DNA of 64,000 nt from Deinandra increscens subsp. villosa (lineage: Eukaryota > Streptophyta > Magnoliopsida > Asterales > Asteraceae), in assembly GCA_039602395.1 (NCBI GenBank), contig JBCNJP010000025.1:103840124-103904123 (forward strand). The letters are read 5' to 3'. The translations under genes and the position numbers were made by a program. Positions 1 to 11,100 of this stretch are shown piece after piece. A model generated the notes under the pieces. That model had not been told where the DNA came from. It did not search any database and worked only from the letters and a program-made list of their open reading frames with translations. Position 1 is the first letter of the stretch; every line of letters starts with the position of its first letter.

Positions 1-620
1 AGACATTGCAAGATAGTTAAACTTGCGTAGAAAAGAGCTAAGATTTAGTTCTTCAGACATATGTCGGATAGTTGTAGCTCACCCACATGACCCCAGTTTA
101 TAGGAGAAAATGGATGATGGGAAAACATAATACGCTGCGTATTAGGCAATACGCAGCGTATTAGGGTGCGTACAAATTATACGGACAGTCTTCTTCTTCT
201 TCCACCGACATAAACCAAAAAAAAAGCAAAAACAACAAAAAACCCTTTTGCCGCCGGAGAAGAAGGAGAAGCCGGAGAAGAAGGAGAAAACTCGCGCATT
301 CAATTCCCGTATACACATACAGGTTCGTATCCGTAACCTATTTCACCAAAATCTTGTTTTTTTGTTTGAAAATATAGATAGATTAGAAATCTTAGATTTG
401 TTTAATTAAGTTGTTAGATGGTAGAAAAACCACTAGGATAGTTCTGTGAAATTTAGATTAGAAATCTTAGATTTGTACTCGTCCTTCGTGTATGCCAGAT
501 TGTTCGGATTTTAGGCCCCAAATCTGCGATTTTTTTTAAACAGATGAACAATACGCAGCGTATGCCCTCATACGCTGCGTATTGCTTGATATTTTGTCTA
601 GCTATTTCAAATTAATTCTG
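1..620. promoter_or_regulatory. Upstream region of an Athila-ORF1-type gene with ATACGC palindromes
   Basis: No ORF is supported here. Two near-palindromes (ATACGC, one central base, GCGTAT) sit at about 131-163 and two more at about 550-583. A pyrimidine-rich, untranslated-leader-like stretch follows from about 189. A possible splice donor is seen at about 321 (ACATACAG then GTTCGT), which would pair with an acceptor just before the start codon at 1534. The promoter role and the intron are inference; the palindromes are read directly. Confidence 0.4.
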
Positions 621-639
621 GTTAAATCATATTAATTCT

Positions 640-1495
640 TATTAATTCTTATTATTAATTATTAATTATTTATTATTAATTATTTATTATTAATTATTAG
701 TTATTAGTTATTTATTATTTATTATTAATTATTAGTTATTAGTTATTTATTATTTATTATTAGTTATTTATTATTATTTATTATTAATTATTAATTATTT
801 ATTATTATTAAATATTTATTATTTATTATTATTATTTATTATTAATTATTTATTATTATTTATTTATTATTTATTATTAGTTATTTATTATTTATTATTA
901 TTTATTATTTATTATTAATTATTAATTATTAATTATTAATTATTAATTATTAATTATTTATTATTAATTATTTATTATTAGTTATTTATTATTATTTATT
1001 ATTAATTATTTATTATTTATTATTATTTATTATTAATTATTAATTATTTATTATTAGTTATTTATTATTATTTATTATTAATTATTTATTAATTATTATT
1101 ATTAATTATTAATTATTAATTATTTATTATTTATTATTATTTATTATTTATTATTTATTATTATTAATTATTTATTATTTATTATTTATTATTTATTATT
1201 TATTATTATTTATTATTTATTATTAATTATTTATTATTTATTATTTATTATTAATTATTTACTATTATTTATTATTTATTATTAATTATTTACTATTATT
1301 TATTATTTATTATTTATTAATTATTATTATTAATTATTTATTATTTATTATTTATTAATTAGTATTTATTATTTATTATTTGTTATTTGTTATTTGTTAT
1401 TTGTTATTAATTATTAATTATTAATTATTAATTATTAATTATTAATTATTAATTATTTATTATTAATAATTTATTATTAATTATTTATTTAACTT
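640..1495. repeat. ATT/TTA low-complexity tandem repeat
   Basis: About 850 bases consist almost only of ATT, TTA and ATTA units (for example TTATTAATTATT), with scattered G or C interruptions. The tract lies between a possible 5' exon and a T-rich acceptor-like site ending TTTGTAG at about 1529, so it may be most of a 5'-UTR intron. The repeat is certain; the intron is inference. Confidence 0.9.
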
Positions 1496-1533
1496 TTTAA
1501 CTTTATTGTTTTACCTTTTTTTTTGTAGGTGTT

Positions 1534-2801
1534 ATGGCTGGTTTACAGATAGATGATTATCCGTACCTCCAGTTTGCCGCGGGGAGTAGTGCACGAGAGA
1601 GACTTCAGAGGTTCCTTACGTGGGATATTAGGGCATCAGATGCGGTTGACGTGCCGTTTTTGACGGAGATTCAGGCCATTGAGAGATACGACGCTATCGT
1701 ACCGCCGGAAACTCCATTCAGACGTCTTTTCGATACTTCCGGATTGCCCACGTACCCGTTCTTAGTTCTCGAGTTTCTATGTACTTTTGCTTACGTACCG
1801 GTTGTCGGTCCCTTCCCACAGACCGTCCAGGATTTCGCGGTAGAGCCCATTGCAGTTAGTTTCACACTTTTCGGGGAGGAGTATAGGTATACACTGCGTG
1901 CGTTTGCGGTGTTGTCGGGGTTATACACAGTGGATGAGACGCTATCCCCGATGTACACTCAGGCCGTAAAGGCCATTCCCCAGCATTCTCAGGATCAGTG
2001 GTGGGATTCGATCGCCAATCCACCGGTACGTGGAGATGAGAACCGTGCTACACAGATTAGGGACCCACTTTTTAGATATCTTCATAAACTCATCAGTACC
2101 TCCATTACATCACGTGGCTTCAGCAAGGAGCACGTCACCCAGACCGATTGTTCTACTTTTACTGTTTGATTCGCGGGAGGAGTGCCGCCCTAGCCCACGG
2201 TCTGGCTAAATTTCTGGCGAAGCACGAGAGTAGGAAGGCTGGGAGTGATATTTTTTGCGGGTCGTACATTACACGGATTGCATCGGCGATAGGTGTCCTC
2301 CAGCAGCACCAGCACGAGATGCCCCCACCACTGCCGGCGAGGACACTAGGCAGGGCGACCATGAGCAGCATGAAGATCATTAGGAGGTTTGGCACACGTG
2401 CTGATTTTTTTTACCGGATGGTGGGGCAGGATCGTGAGATTTGGGTGCCAGAGGTTGATGGTGGAGGTCCGGCAGAGCCGCAGGGTGGGCAGGCCGACCA
2501 GGGGGTTTAGGGAGGGCACGGGGTGCAGGGAGGACATGGGGTGCACGCCGGGGACGTGGCACACGAGGTGCAGGAGGTGCGTCATAGGTATAGGGCAGTC
2601 AGGATGCCTCGGGCTGTGAGGGAGAGATTAGACCGATTGGGTGAGGTTCAGGACTGGCTGGCCCAGATGATGCTGTTGGTTGCCTCACGTTTGGACATCC
2701 ATGACCATCCTCCATTTCCACATGCCCCGGGTGGTGAGGGCGACGTTCAGGACGAGGCGACGGATGATGATGATGATGATATGGCTGGTGATGAGGATTA
2801 G
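1534..2801 (+). pseudogene. Athila-ORF1-type retrotransposon-derived protein, broken
   Basis: The frame opens at ATG 1534, five bases after an acceptor-like TTTGTAG. The protein resembles the plant family annotated as Arabidopsis retrotransposon ORF-1 (ATHILA): an FLTWDIRASDAV-like N-terminus, a region around YTLRAFAVLSGLY, and a second half containing LIRGRSAALAHGLAKFLAKH. Two breaks are visible. A one-base deletion near 2147 moves the frame (first part stops at 2169, the second part is open from 2148), and an in-frame TAG lies at 2508-2510; the same frame then continues to 2801. The tail ends in an Asp-rich stretch. The unbroken length would be about 420 residues. No LTRs, reverse transcriptase or integrase were seen beside it, so it is not a complete retrotransposon. 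Family assignment rests on remembered similarity. Confidence 0.65.
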
Positions 2802-3541
2802 GATGACCATTAGCGAGGTCTCATTTTGTTTTTCGTTATTTGTTTGATCATGTATGCAGAACTATCTTTTTTATTTAGTGAAGTTTGAATTTGATGAATG
2901 GATGCATCTTTGATATATTTTGTGTTGTTTAACTTTTATGAATGGATGCATTTATGGAATATTTTCTGTTGTTTATCTTTGATGAATGAATGCATTTATG
3001 AAATATTTTGTGTTGTTTAACTTTGATGAATGGATGCATTTATGAAATATTTTGTGTTGTTTAACTTTGATGAATGGATACATTTATAAAAGTTGTTTGG
3101 GATGAGATGTATTGTATGGTATATTTACAAGTAGAAATGGATAATTTCACACATGAACTATATTTTGTGTTGTTTAAGTTTAATGAATGTATTTTCTTTT
3201 CTATGGTTTGATTGCTTTTCCATTAGATAAATAAATATCTTGCTAAAAAGTTATGAATAAATTAAAAAATTAAAAAATATATTAAAATAATAAAAGATAA
3301 ATTAAAATAAATTATAAATATAAGTAAAAATTAATTACTACATTACTAGGCCGTAGTGTAATAAAAATAAAATAAAGTTAGAATTTTGTTAACGCGTTTT
3401 CATAATAAAAATACATTTCGACACCATTAACCAGATAGTATTTCGATACGCCTTCAAACATTTCTGCATACACATTATTTCAACACCATCAACCACATAA
3501 TATTTCGATACGCTTTCAAACATTTTTTCTAAATATTAATA
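2802..3541. other. Spacer between the Athila-ORF1-type gene and the PB1-like gene
   Basis: AT-rich, with no coding signal. It holds a 44-bp tandem repeat (listed separately), A-rich sequence at 3240-3330, and two copies of a short segment reading CACCATTAACCA/CACCATCAACCA near 3422 and 3485. Confidence 0.6.
2892..3100. repeat. 44-bp tandem repeat, about five units
   Basis: Units begin TGATGAATGGATGCATTTAT and end TTGTTTAACTT. Unit starts at 2892, 2936, 2980, 3024 and 3068 give a period of 44. Copies differ by only a few bases, and the last one decays after about 3090. Confidence 0.85.
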
Positions 3542-4057
3542 CTATAAAAAACGTCTCTCATGGGGGCGTGGGAGCCGTCGGAGCCGTTCTTCAAACTCCT
3601 TTAACAGATTATTTTCTCTTTGATACTTCTTGCCGTCGTAGTCATCCAACTTACTGTGTAGAACGTACACCCTTATACTCTTTTCATCATTTTCAGAATG
3701 GTACTTAGTTAGCCAACTGGCGTCTGAATCATTCCTTAATTCCATCAAACCCGTATCAAATTTATTATGATTTTTGGGGTTAAAGTAATACCACAGGTTG
3801 ATCGTATCAAGAAACCCGAGATCCTGCATTATTAAATCCATGTATGAAAACGTAAAGCTACATACATCTATGTAGTCAACATGAACACATACACCGCCCT
3901 CGTACCTCCTACCAGGTAAAGATGTAAAATGGCCTCCAAGAAAAATTTTTAACGTGAAGTATTTTTCAGGATGTTGTGAGTACACATCTTGTACCACCAA
4001 TCCGTCATCATACACATTTGACGAACGAATTGAATACAATTTAGGGTTGCTGCTCAT
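3542..4057 (-). CDS. PB1-like domain protein, MULE-associated type
   Basis: A 171-residue protein read from the ATG at 4057. The frame is open further upstream to 4195, but without an ATG and through the palindromic repeats, so 4057 is preferred. The stretch KIFLGGHFTSLPGRRYEGG, then VDYIDVCSFTFSYMDLIMQ and NLWYYFNP, matches the plant PB1-like domain often found at the N-terminus of MULE-type proteins. There is no DDE transposase or zinc finger; the C-terminus is charged and rich in arginine. It may be a solo PB1-like gene or a decayed transposon N-terminus. Function is unknown. It lies tail to tail with the Athila-ORF1-type gene. Confidence 0.55.
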   Translation of the reverse strand: MSSNPKLYSIRSSNVYDDGLVVQDVYSQHPEKYFTLKIFLGGHFTSLPGRRYEGGVCVHVDYIDVCSFTFSYMDLIMQDLGFLDTINLWYYFNPKNHNKFDTGLMELRNDSDASWLTKYHSENDEKSIRVYVLHSKLDDYDGKKYQRENNLLKEFEERLRRLPRPHERRFL

Positions 4058-4440
4058 ATTTTTTTTCTTTTTTGGTGTAAAACGAAAAATTTCTTTAAAA
4101 TTGTTGGGGATATAGGTAGTTTGGATGATTATGATGTCTTTTATAGTTGGAGATTGAAATTTCAACCTACCTACCCCTATACGGAGCGTATACAAGTATA
4201 CGCACCGTATAAAGATTAGTATACACCAACCGAACTTGGTTTTCTCCCGGTTTTAATGCATGAACTTAATACGCAGCGTATATTTATATACGTCACGTAT
4301 TGGGACAACCTCGTAATGATTTTGACGGCTGCTGACAACAATACGCAGCGTATTGTTGTATACGCTGCGTATTAGGATGTAGGAATAGAAGATTTTGTCG
4401 TATTAGGATGTACAAATAGACAGGGCCTTTTATAATTAAT
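4058..4440 (-). promoter_or_regulatory. Upstream region of the PB1-like gene with ATACGC palindromes
   Basis: The palindrome ATACGC-N-GCGTAT occurs at about 4270, 4341 and 4357, with degenerate copies near 4181, 4195 and 4289. The segment GTATTAGGATGTACAAAT near 4399-4416 resembles GTATTAGGGTGCGTACAAAT at 158-177, in the same orientation. A promoter function is inferred only from position. Confidence 0.4.
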
Positions 4441-5880
4441 ATACAAGTTATGAGCCACTATCTTAAATTTACGTGTGAAGTGACATCGGTATTTAGATTG
4501 TCCAGTTAAACTATCAATTATCACACTTTAGTTTAACCTAACGTTCTAGCCACAACATTATAAACTTAAGAGATCGGTTCATCGCTAATCACTTAATCTT
4601 TTATTCGTCACTGATCGTTTCATCTTACGAGATCTAAGTTCCCCGTCCCCCGACTACTACTGTGTTAGAGGTGTTTTTTATAGTGAAGGGAATTTGTATT
4701 TACAAATTACAACTATTTATCCAAATTCTAGACGAGTAAAACACTAAAAAACAAGTTGAATAACTATCGTGACTTTGCAGTTATAACTTCTCATAAACAA
4801 TGTGTTGCCCTTCATCTAAGTTACACCAAACATGCATGCAAGTCTAAGTCTATAACACCCAATAAGCATGGTACATAACAATAGCTAAACGTATGAAGTT
4901 GCAATTGATGATTTTAGTGTCACTGGCCATCTTATATAATTGGAATTGTAAGATACTCATAAATAGTTGATTGATTTATAGAATGATGCATTATGGTATA
5001 TAGAGAACGAAATTCAAACCCTATATACATAACATGCCCGTGGGCTCATAGTAATAAAAATAATATCCGACACTCTCTCGCAGTCATAGTGAAAGTAAGC
5101 CGGCCAGAACCTAAGACTATGAAAAACATAAAAAAGATAAATAATAAGATAAACATGCTTAATCGAATAAAAAATCCAAACTTTTTCCAACAAATTCATA
5201 TTTTGCTTGATGTTATCGTCCATGTTTTGTTTGAGTATGTTACCCCCCCCCCCCCCCCCCCCAAACACACACAGTAGACAAGTGCACATATCATTATGTA
5301 AAATAGTATTGGTAAGATCCAGAGTGTCGATCCATCAACACAAATTGGTCAAAACAACTATTGATAACGGTCTGGCAATTGGTTTTAGGTTCTGAAAATG
5401 GTTTTTAATTGAACAAATGTAAAATTAATTTGAAAAAATATCATTGAGGAGAGATGAGATTTTTTTTTACCAAACGGGTGTGGTTGGTATAAATATTTAC
5501 TAAAAAGGTGTACTCTATAAAATATTTACCAAAATAGGTTAAAATTAAATTTTATTTTTCTTGAAAAAAAAGGCGATACGCCTCTTCCTCTGGAAAACCA
5601 AACATCGATCAACAGAAACCCTCATCACCACGATCATCTTCCATATTGTTCTTCAGTTCTTCTTTACGGTCGTTTTGCTCTTCAGATCGTCATTCAGGTT
5701 TGTTTCTATTCGGTTCCACAATTGGTTGATCGTCTTCAGATCATCATTTAGGTTTGTTCTTCACAATCGTTCTACAGTTTTGTTCTTTATAATCGTTCAA
5801 AGCATTGATGTGATTTATGATTAATTTGATTAATGTGCATCTTGTAAGTTTTGATTAGTAACCCTTTTATTATTGTATCA
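4441..5880. other. Intergenic region with a C20 run
   Basis: AT-rich sequence without a supported gene. It contains a 20-base C homopolymer at 5243-5262. From about 5570 the sequence becomes leader-like with repeated TTCTTCAGATC and ATCATTTAGGTTTGTTC motifs, possibly the old 5' UTR of the MULE fragment that follows. Confidence 0.6.
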
Positions 5881-5911
5881 GAATGGACCAAAACGTAATA
5901 TCTGAGATGAT

Positions 5912-6433
5912 TTGAAACGAATTGATTTTAACATAATATCTCAGATTGCTATAGTGAACAATGAGGGCGTGAATGATGTGTTGGAAGATGTATTTAGAGA
6001 AGAAATTGATGTGGATGATTTATTAGATGATGATGGAATTGAAGATGAAACTAATGTGGATGATGGATTAGAAGGTGGAATTGGAGATGAAACATAATAC
6101 AGTAACACTCAAGTACCTTCAACTTACACCAATATAGAGGAAACTAATTTGACTGTTGATGGTAATTGGACGACGTCTAATTATGTGAGTAAGTTTGATT
6201 TCATTCATAAGTTGGGAAAAGATTCTTTCAATGCTAAGGAAGAATTTATTAGAGCTATTAAACTCTACAATATCAAGACAGACAAACATTTGGGGGTTGT
6301 TGAATCACGACCGAGCATTTGGAGTATAAAATGTAGGTTACATAAACAAGATTGTAAATGGCAACTTCGGGATGTAAAACGTAAACGTAGTGGATCTTTT
6401 GAAAAAACAAGGTTGTTTTCTTCATTTTTATAG
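5912..6433 (+). pseudogene. MULE (MuDR) transposase N-terminal fragment
   Basis: Two open segments lie in the same frame, separated by one TAA at 6095-6097. The first is very acidic (DDLLDDDGIEDE). The second carries the plant MuDR DNA-binding domain signature: FNAKEEFIRAIKLYNIKTDK, VESRPSIWSIKCR and CKWQLRDVKRKRSG, with the cysteine spacing usual for that domain. The frame ends at 6433, just after a donor-like AAG/GTT at about 6411. No DDE catalytic domain or SWIM zinc finger follows, because a MITE and an RPB2 fragment come next. A truncated relic; the family call is fairly safe. Confidence 0.7.
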
Positions 6434-6493
6434 TTGATTCGTATACAAAATAAGTTAGCTACATATTGATAATTGTTTAGTAATTAACTCTTA

Positions 6494-6779
6494 GGTGGCG
6501 TTTGGTTCACGGAATGTAATGTAATTGGAATTGTAAAGTTTTTCTTTTAAAGTTGTGCTTAAGTTGGGTAAGGAAGGAGTTTGGAATACAATGAATTCCT
6601 TTAATCAATGGAATTTGAGGTCATGTAACTTTCCTTCGTTAAAATGAAGGATTTCTAAATTCCATTGAGTAAAGGAATTCATTGTATTTCAAGTCACTTT
6701 CTTACTCAACTTAAGCACAACTTTAAAAGGAAAATATTACAATTCCAATTACATTACATTCCGTGAACCAAACGCCACC
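6494..6779. mobile_element. Tourist-like MITE (PIF/Harbinger type), complete
   Basis: 286 bp with long terminal inverted repeats starting GGTGGCGTTTGGTTCACGG and ending in its complement, flanked by TTA on both sides (6491-6493 and 6780-6782). The TTA duplication and the GTTTGG terminus fit PIF/Harbinger. The whole element can fold back, since the subterminal halves also pair. A truncated relative lies at 28570-28732. Confidence 0.85.
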
Positions 6780-7040
6780 TTAATTGTAAACTTTGAATCG
6801 TGGAATGCAAATATGTTTCTTCCGTCTCAAATACAGTGAACAGAAGTAAAAAAGGAGAAAGGAAATTGGATGCTACAAGAAAGTAAAAAAGGAGAAAGTA
6901 AAAAAGTAGCTATAGATTTGATATTGCTAAAAAAAGCTATAGATTTAATATGTGGTCGGATTGAATATATAATTTAAAAAATTATAAATTAGTTAATAAT
7001 AAAAAAATATAAAAACACCTATTTTAATAAATAATTTTCA

Positions 7041-7472
7041 GCTGGCCGACGGCTTCCGGCTATGATATTTTTGGAGCCGGCCTACTACCAAAGATTAAAG
7101 CATACGGTGGATGACAAAATTCATTCACGTGGTGGGCGTGGTCCGGTTCAGAATTGACTAGACAGCCGGCTGAGGGACGGTTGCGTGACGGTGGGCTTCG
7201 GTTTTGTGAGATGGAATGAGACTGCATGGTTGCTCGTCTTGCTGCTCATTTTCTTAAGGAACAACTGTTTGACCAATGTGACGCGTATAGGATTCATGTC
7301 TGTGAACTCTTTCAAGTGCAGAGGATGCAAGAAGAAAAGTGATATTATTCAGGTGCATATTTTGTATGCATGTAAGCTGTTGTTCCAGGAGCTTATGTCC
7401 ATGGCGATTGCCCCTAGGATGCTCATGAAAGACATCAAACAAGCAAAACACACCAAAAAGAACGGAGCTTGA
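7041..7472 (+). pseudogene. NRPB2: RNA polymerase II second-largest subunit (RPB2) C-terminal pseudogene
   Basis: Read across frames, this encodes the conserved RPB2 C-terminus. From ATG 7062 it reads YYQRLKHTVDDKIHSRG. After a frame change near 7152 it reads LTRQPAEGRLRDGGLRF, then HFLKEQLFDQCDAYRIHVCE. After a second break near 7305 it reads FKCRGCKKKSDIIQVH and CKLLFQELMSMAIAPRML, to a natural-looking stop at 7470-7472. Damage: a shift near 7152, an in-frame TGA at about 7220 where the family usually has Arg, and a gap of a dozen or so residues covering part of the C-terminal zinc-binding segment. The KLLFQELMSMAIAPR ending separates Pol II from Pol I and Pol III homologues. No introns interrupt about 430 bp, so a processed copy is possible, but no poly-A tail is evident. 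Confidence 0.8.
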
Positions 7473-8170
7473 TTGTTTCATCATGTCTACTTACTTTCAT
7501 GAAATTCGATGGTTTTGGATGTTCTTCAAATAAATTAGTTAAAATTAGATTATTTATTTGCACTAATTATTTATTATTATTAAAATTTTCTAAGAACCCA
7601 TGATAGTGAATTATTCAATATTATGGATTTATGCACATATGTAAATGCTAACATCCTCCATACCAAATGCTTGCACATCCTAATCAGTACATCTCTGAGG
7701 TTATACATAATGGGTTATTGAGTTATCCATCTCCACAACAAAATGAGTTTTTTTGGCTTCTTTTACGCACTTGTGTCTACTCTAACTCAACTTATAGATA
7801 ATGCCGGTTTGGACGAGGCCTTAGCTCTTGATTTTGACGAGGTGACTCAAAACATCCATTTCAAATACATATCTCATTTTTTTACACTGGATTTTTAACA
7901 GTTTGGACGAGATGGCCCGGATAAAATACCACCGGGCCACCTATTATTGTATCATTGATTTGATTACTATAACCACTAAACCTAATATCTACAGTTAGGA
8001 TTTAAAATGAGGATTTGAGTGTCTTGGAATTTTAGCAAGTGCACTCCCTCCTAAATTCACTCCAGCGGTGGTCAGCACACTCGAGAATTTGGGGGCAAAT
8101 TTATTATACTTATCACCGGCAGTCTCTCTGTGTGTGTGTGTATGTGAGGGAGACAATCGGTAGAGTGAGA
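7473..8170. other. Intergenic region and LOL2-like promoter/5' UTR
   Basis: No coding signal. AT-rich to about 7990. The leader of the next gene is probably from about 8080 on, including a GTGTGTGTGTGT microsatellite at 8130-8141 just before the start codon at 8171. No clear TATA box was identified. Confidence 0.5.
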
Positions 8171-11100
8171 ATGACCGAAGAAGGCGACGGAAGTCCACTC
8201 CGGCGGCGATCGCCACCGACGCCCAAAAAGTTTGAGATTGAGCCGGAAGAAGAACCTACGGGACCATTGAAAGATGAGGATCATTCCGAAGAAGCTTCTA
8301 AAGAAATTGAAGACGAAGATGAAGATGAGCCGGCACCAGGGTGGCATCACTCGCCGCCGACGTCTCCGCCGCTATTAGACATGATTGACTTTCCGCCCTC
8401 GTCAACATTACCTCCTACTCCGCCTCTTCCATCCTCCCCGAGAGGTAATTTTCTCTTCTTTTTCCTCAATTCCATTTCGTTATTGCTTTAATCTCTTTTT
8501 TTCTTCGATTGGGATTTTAATTGACTTAACTGTATCTGATTTCGATTTGATCCTGTTTCACATTCATGCCCAATTGAAAAATATTTCAAAATTAGGGGGA
8601 ATTCTGAGTAGTTATGTATTTAGTCTCAACAATCTGTTTTCTTAGGCAACTATCTAGCTGCATCTTCAATTCTAGTAAGTTTTTTGAAGAAATTCAGAAT
8701 CAGAGAATTGGCTATGGTAAACACTACAAAAATGAGCACTGCATATTGCATACATGACAAAATATATATATTGATATAGCTTGAAAAATTTGCAAACAGT
8801 AGCAGTTACAATCCATTATCGCCTTGTTATGTTTTCACATGATGAGAGTAGTTTATACTCAGTATCATGGTTGTTTTTCTACAACTTACAAATGTTTTAA
8901 AAAATCTGCTTTAGCTCATTCTTTTTTGGTTGGTATTTTGGGTGTTGTTTTTAAAAAGGTTATAACTGTTCACCATTGAAGCTCAGATTTTGAAATGGAA
9001 CAACAAGACTCGGATGAAGATGATGGACCTCCGCCCGGATGGGATGACAGATATCAGCTAAAAGAACAAGAACCGGAACAGCTTGTAACACTTGCAGCTG
9101 CCTCAGCAATTTCTTCAGGTAAATTATGCAGCTGCTCATCACTTTCATCAATATTCCATTATGCATTCATCTCTACTTTGGCTATGTATTAAAATGTTTA
9201 TTTGATCCAAATGTCATCTGTGACCCACAAGAACATGTAGAGCTTATTTGAAAGAGTGCTTACTTCAGAACATATTATTAATTTATTATGAGACTTTTAG
9301 TGTTAAATTTTACTACATATTGAGTGAAGTATATTTGTCATGAAATGTTGTTATTATACTTGATGTGGATTTTGAAGTGGACCCTTTATTTGTATATCAG
9401 ATATACAGACAGAGGATGTACAACAGGATGCACACAATGAAGAAGGTGAACCGCAATCACAAGCACATCCTTGTCTACCACCAGAAGTAGCTCCATCAGG
9501 TGAATCTTTTGTCATTATTTTAGTAGTTAAGATTCATTTAAAGGACTGATCATAACCTCCTATAGATAGTTGTTGCTGGATCTAGAATTAGAATATGTAA
9601 AATTTCTTAAATGCCTAATCATGATATGCAATAGACCGAAAATTTCAGAACATTCACTTATTAATGCATTGATTTTTTATTTTGGGTAATATTAACAATG
9701 GGTCAAGTAATACATTTAGCTAAAAAGGGAACTGGTCAATTGGGCGATTGGGTGGAACGGGTTGAAAGTTGCCCTAAGTGTATATGTAATGCATGCAGCC
9801 TTTAAAATCACGCTATTCAAATATTTATATTATAATTCGTATTATTGTGTTGTTTTTGTAATCATATTATGACCATTACTTATTTGATAAAAATTGTTCA
9901 GAAATTGGAAAAAAATGTGTTCAGGTCAGCCCAACCCATCCGATTTTATGACCCATTACCCTACTTGCCTGACCTACCCATCTTGCTATTTCAATGTGTA
10001 AGAACTAACGTTTGTGAGAATATATACAAATGGTAGAAGAAGACTCAGAAGATGATGGACCTCCACCAGGATGGGATTCCAAGTGTCAGCCCGAAGCCAA
10101 ATTGCAAAAAACTCCCCAGTCAGGTATAGAGAACTCTTTTATCCAACTAGTTTAATTTTTTCTTGGTTTCATTTTGGGTTTTTTTAATGTTAACTTATAA
10201 GTAAATGTCATTTTACGTAAAAGTCTTTGGTGGTGTTGTGTTCAATGACATTATAATGCTGAGGTGTACGGGCACATGGAGACTCATGCTGGGTTCCAGT
10301 TTGTGGCCTAACATTTTAAAATTTAAACTCAATAGTAAAACATTCTTTGGCTTTGTCACTACAAAGAGTTTTCATTCCATGGCAAACCCATTGTTTACAT
10401 ATGCACAGAAGTTGCAAAAAGTGGAAAAGGTTTCACTATGAAGTTTTTGCAAATAGGCCCATAAAATACACTAACAACTATCAATAAAGGTCGTGAAGGG
10501 ATAAATTCAGTGTTGTAAGTTACCTTTCGTGCTTGAAGATTGACTTGAATATAATTTTGTTAACTTGCACTTGGCATGTGTTAGATTGTTGAAAACATGT
10601 CTTATATTCTTTCTAGAAAATAAAGTGGGCTCCTCTTTTTAATAAAAGAAGTTATATGTAGTTGAGGTAAGGCTTTTGCCTAACAATTAAAAACTGTAAA
10701 AGTATCAGATATGAAAATGGAGGATGTTTTCCATGATGCCCAGAATGAAGAAGGTCAACCAACACCAGAAGTTCCATCAGGTGAATCTTTATTTGTGAAT
10801 ACTGTAACCCTTTATTGATTAGAACATGTTAGTTATTATAGCCCTAATAAGTCATGATATGCAAAACTAATACGTGAAAACACATATATAATAGTGGATC
10901 GAGAGGATTCTGAAGATGAAGGACCTCCACCTGGATGGGATTCCAATTCCATGTGTCAGCCTGAACCTGAGTTCCAAAAAACTCCTCAATCAGGTAAGTC
11001 ACTCGATCAGAGAACTTTTTTTATTTAATTAGTTTCAGCTTCTTGGGTTTGATATGCTTTTCCATAAAATGTTAATCTAAGGCATTTTCTCCTAATGGCT

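Noticed and set aside
5014..5289. ORFs over the C20 run encoding poly-Pro or poly-Gly
   Set aside because: They arise from the homopolymer and show no conserved protein features.
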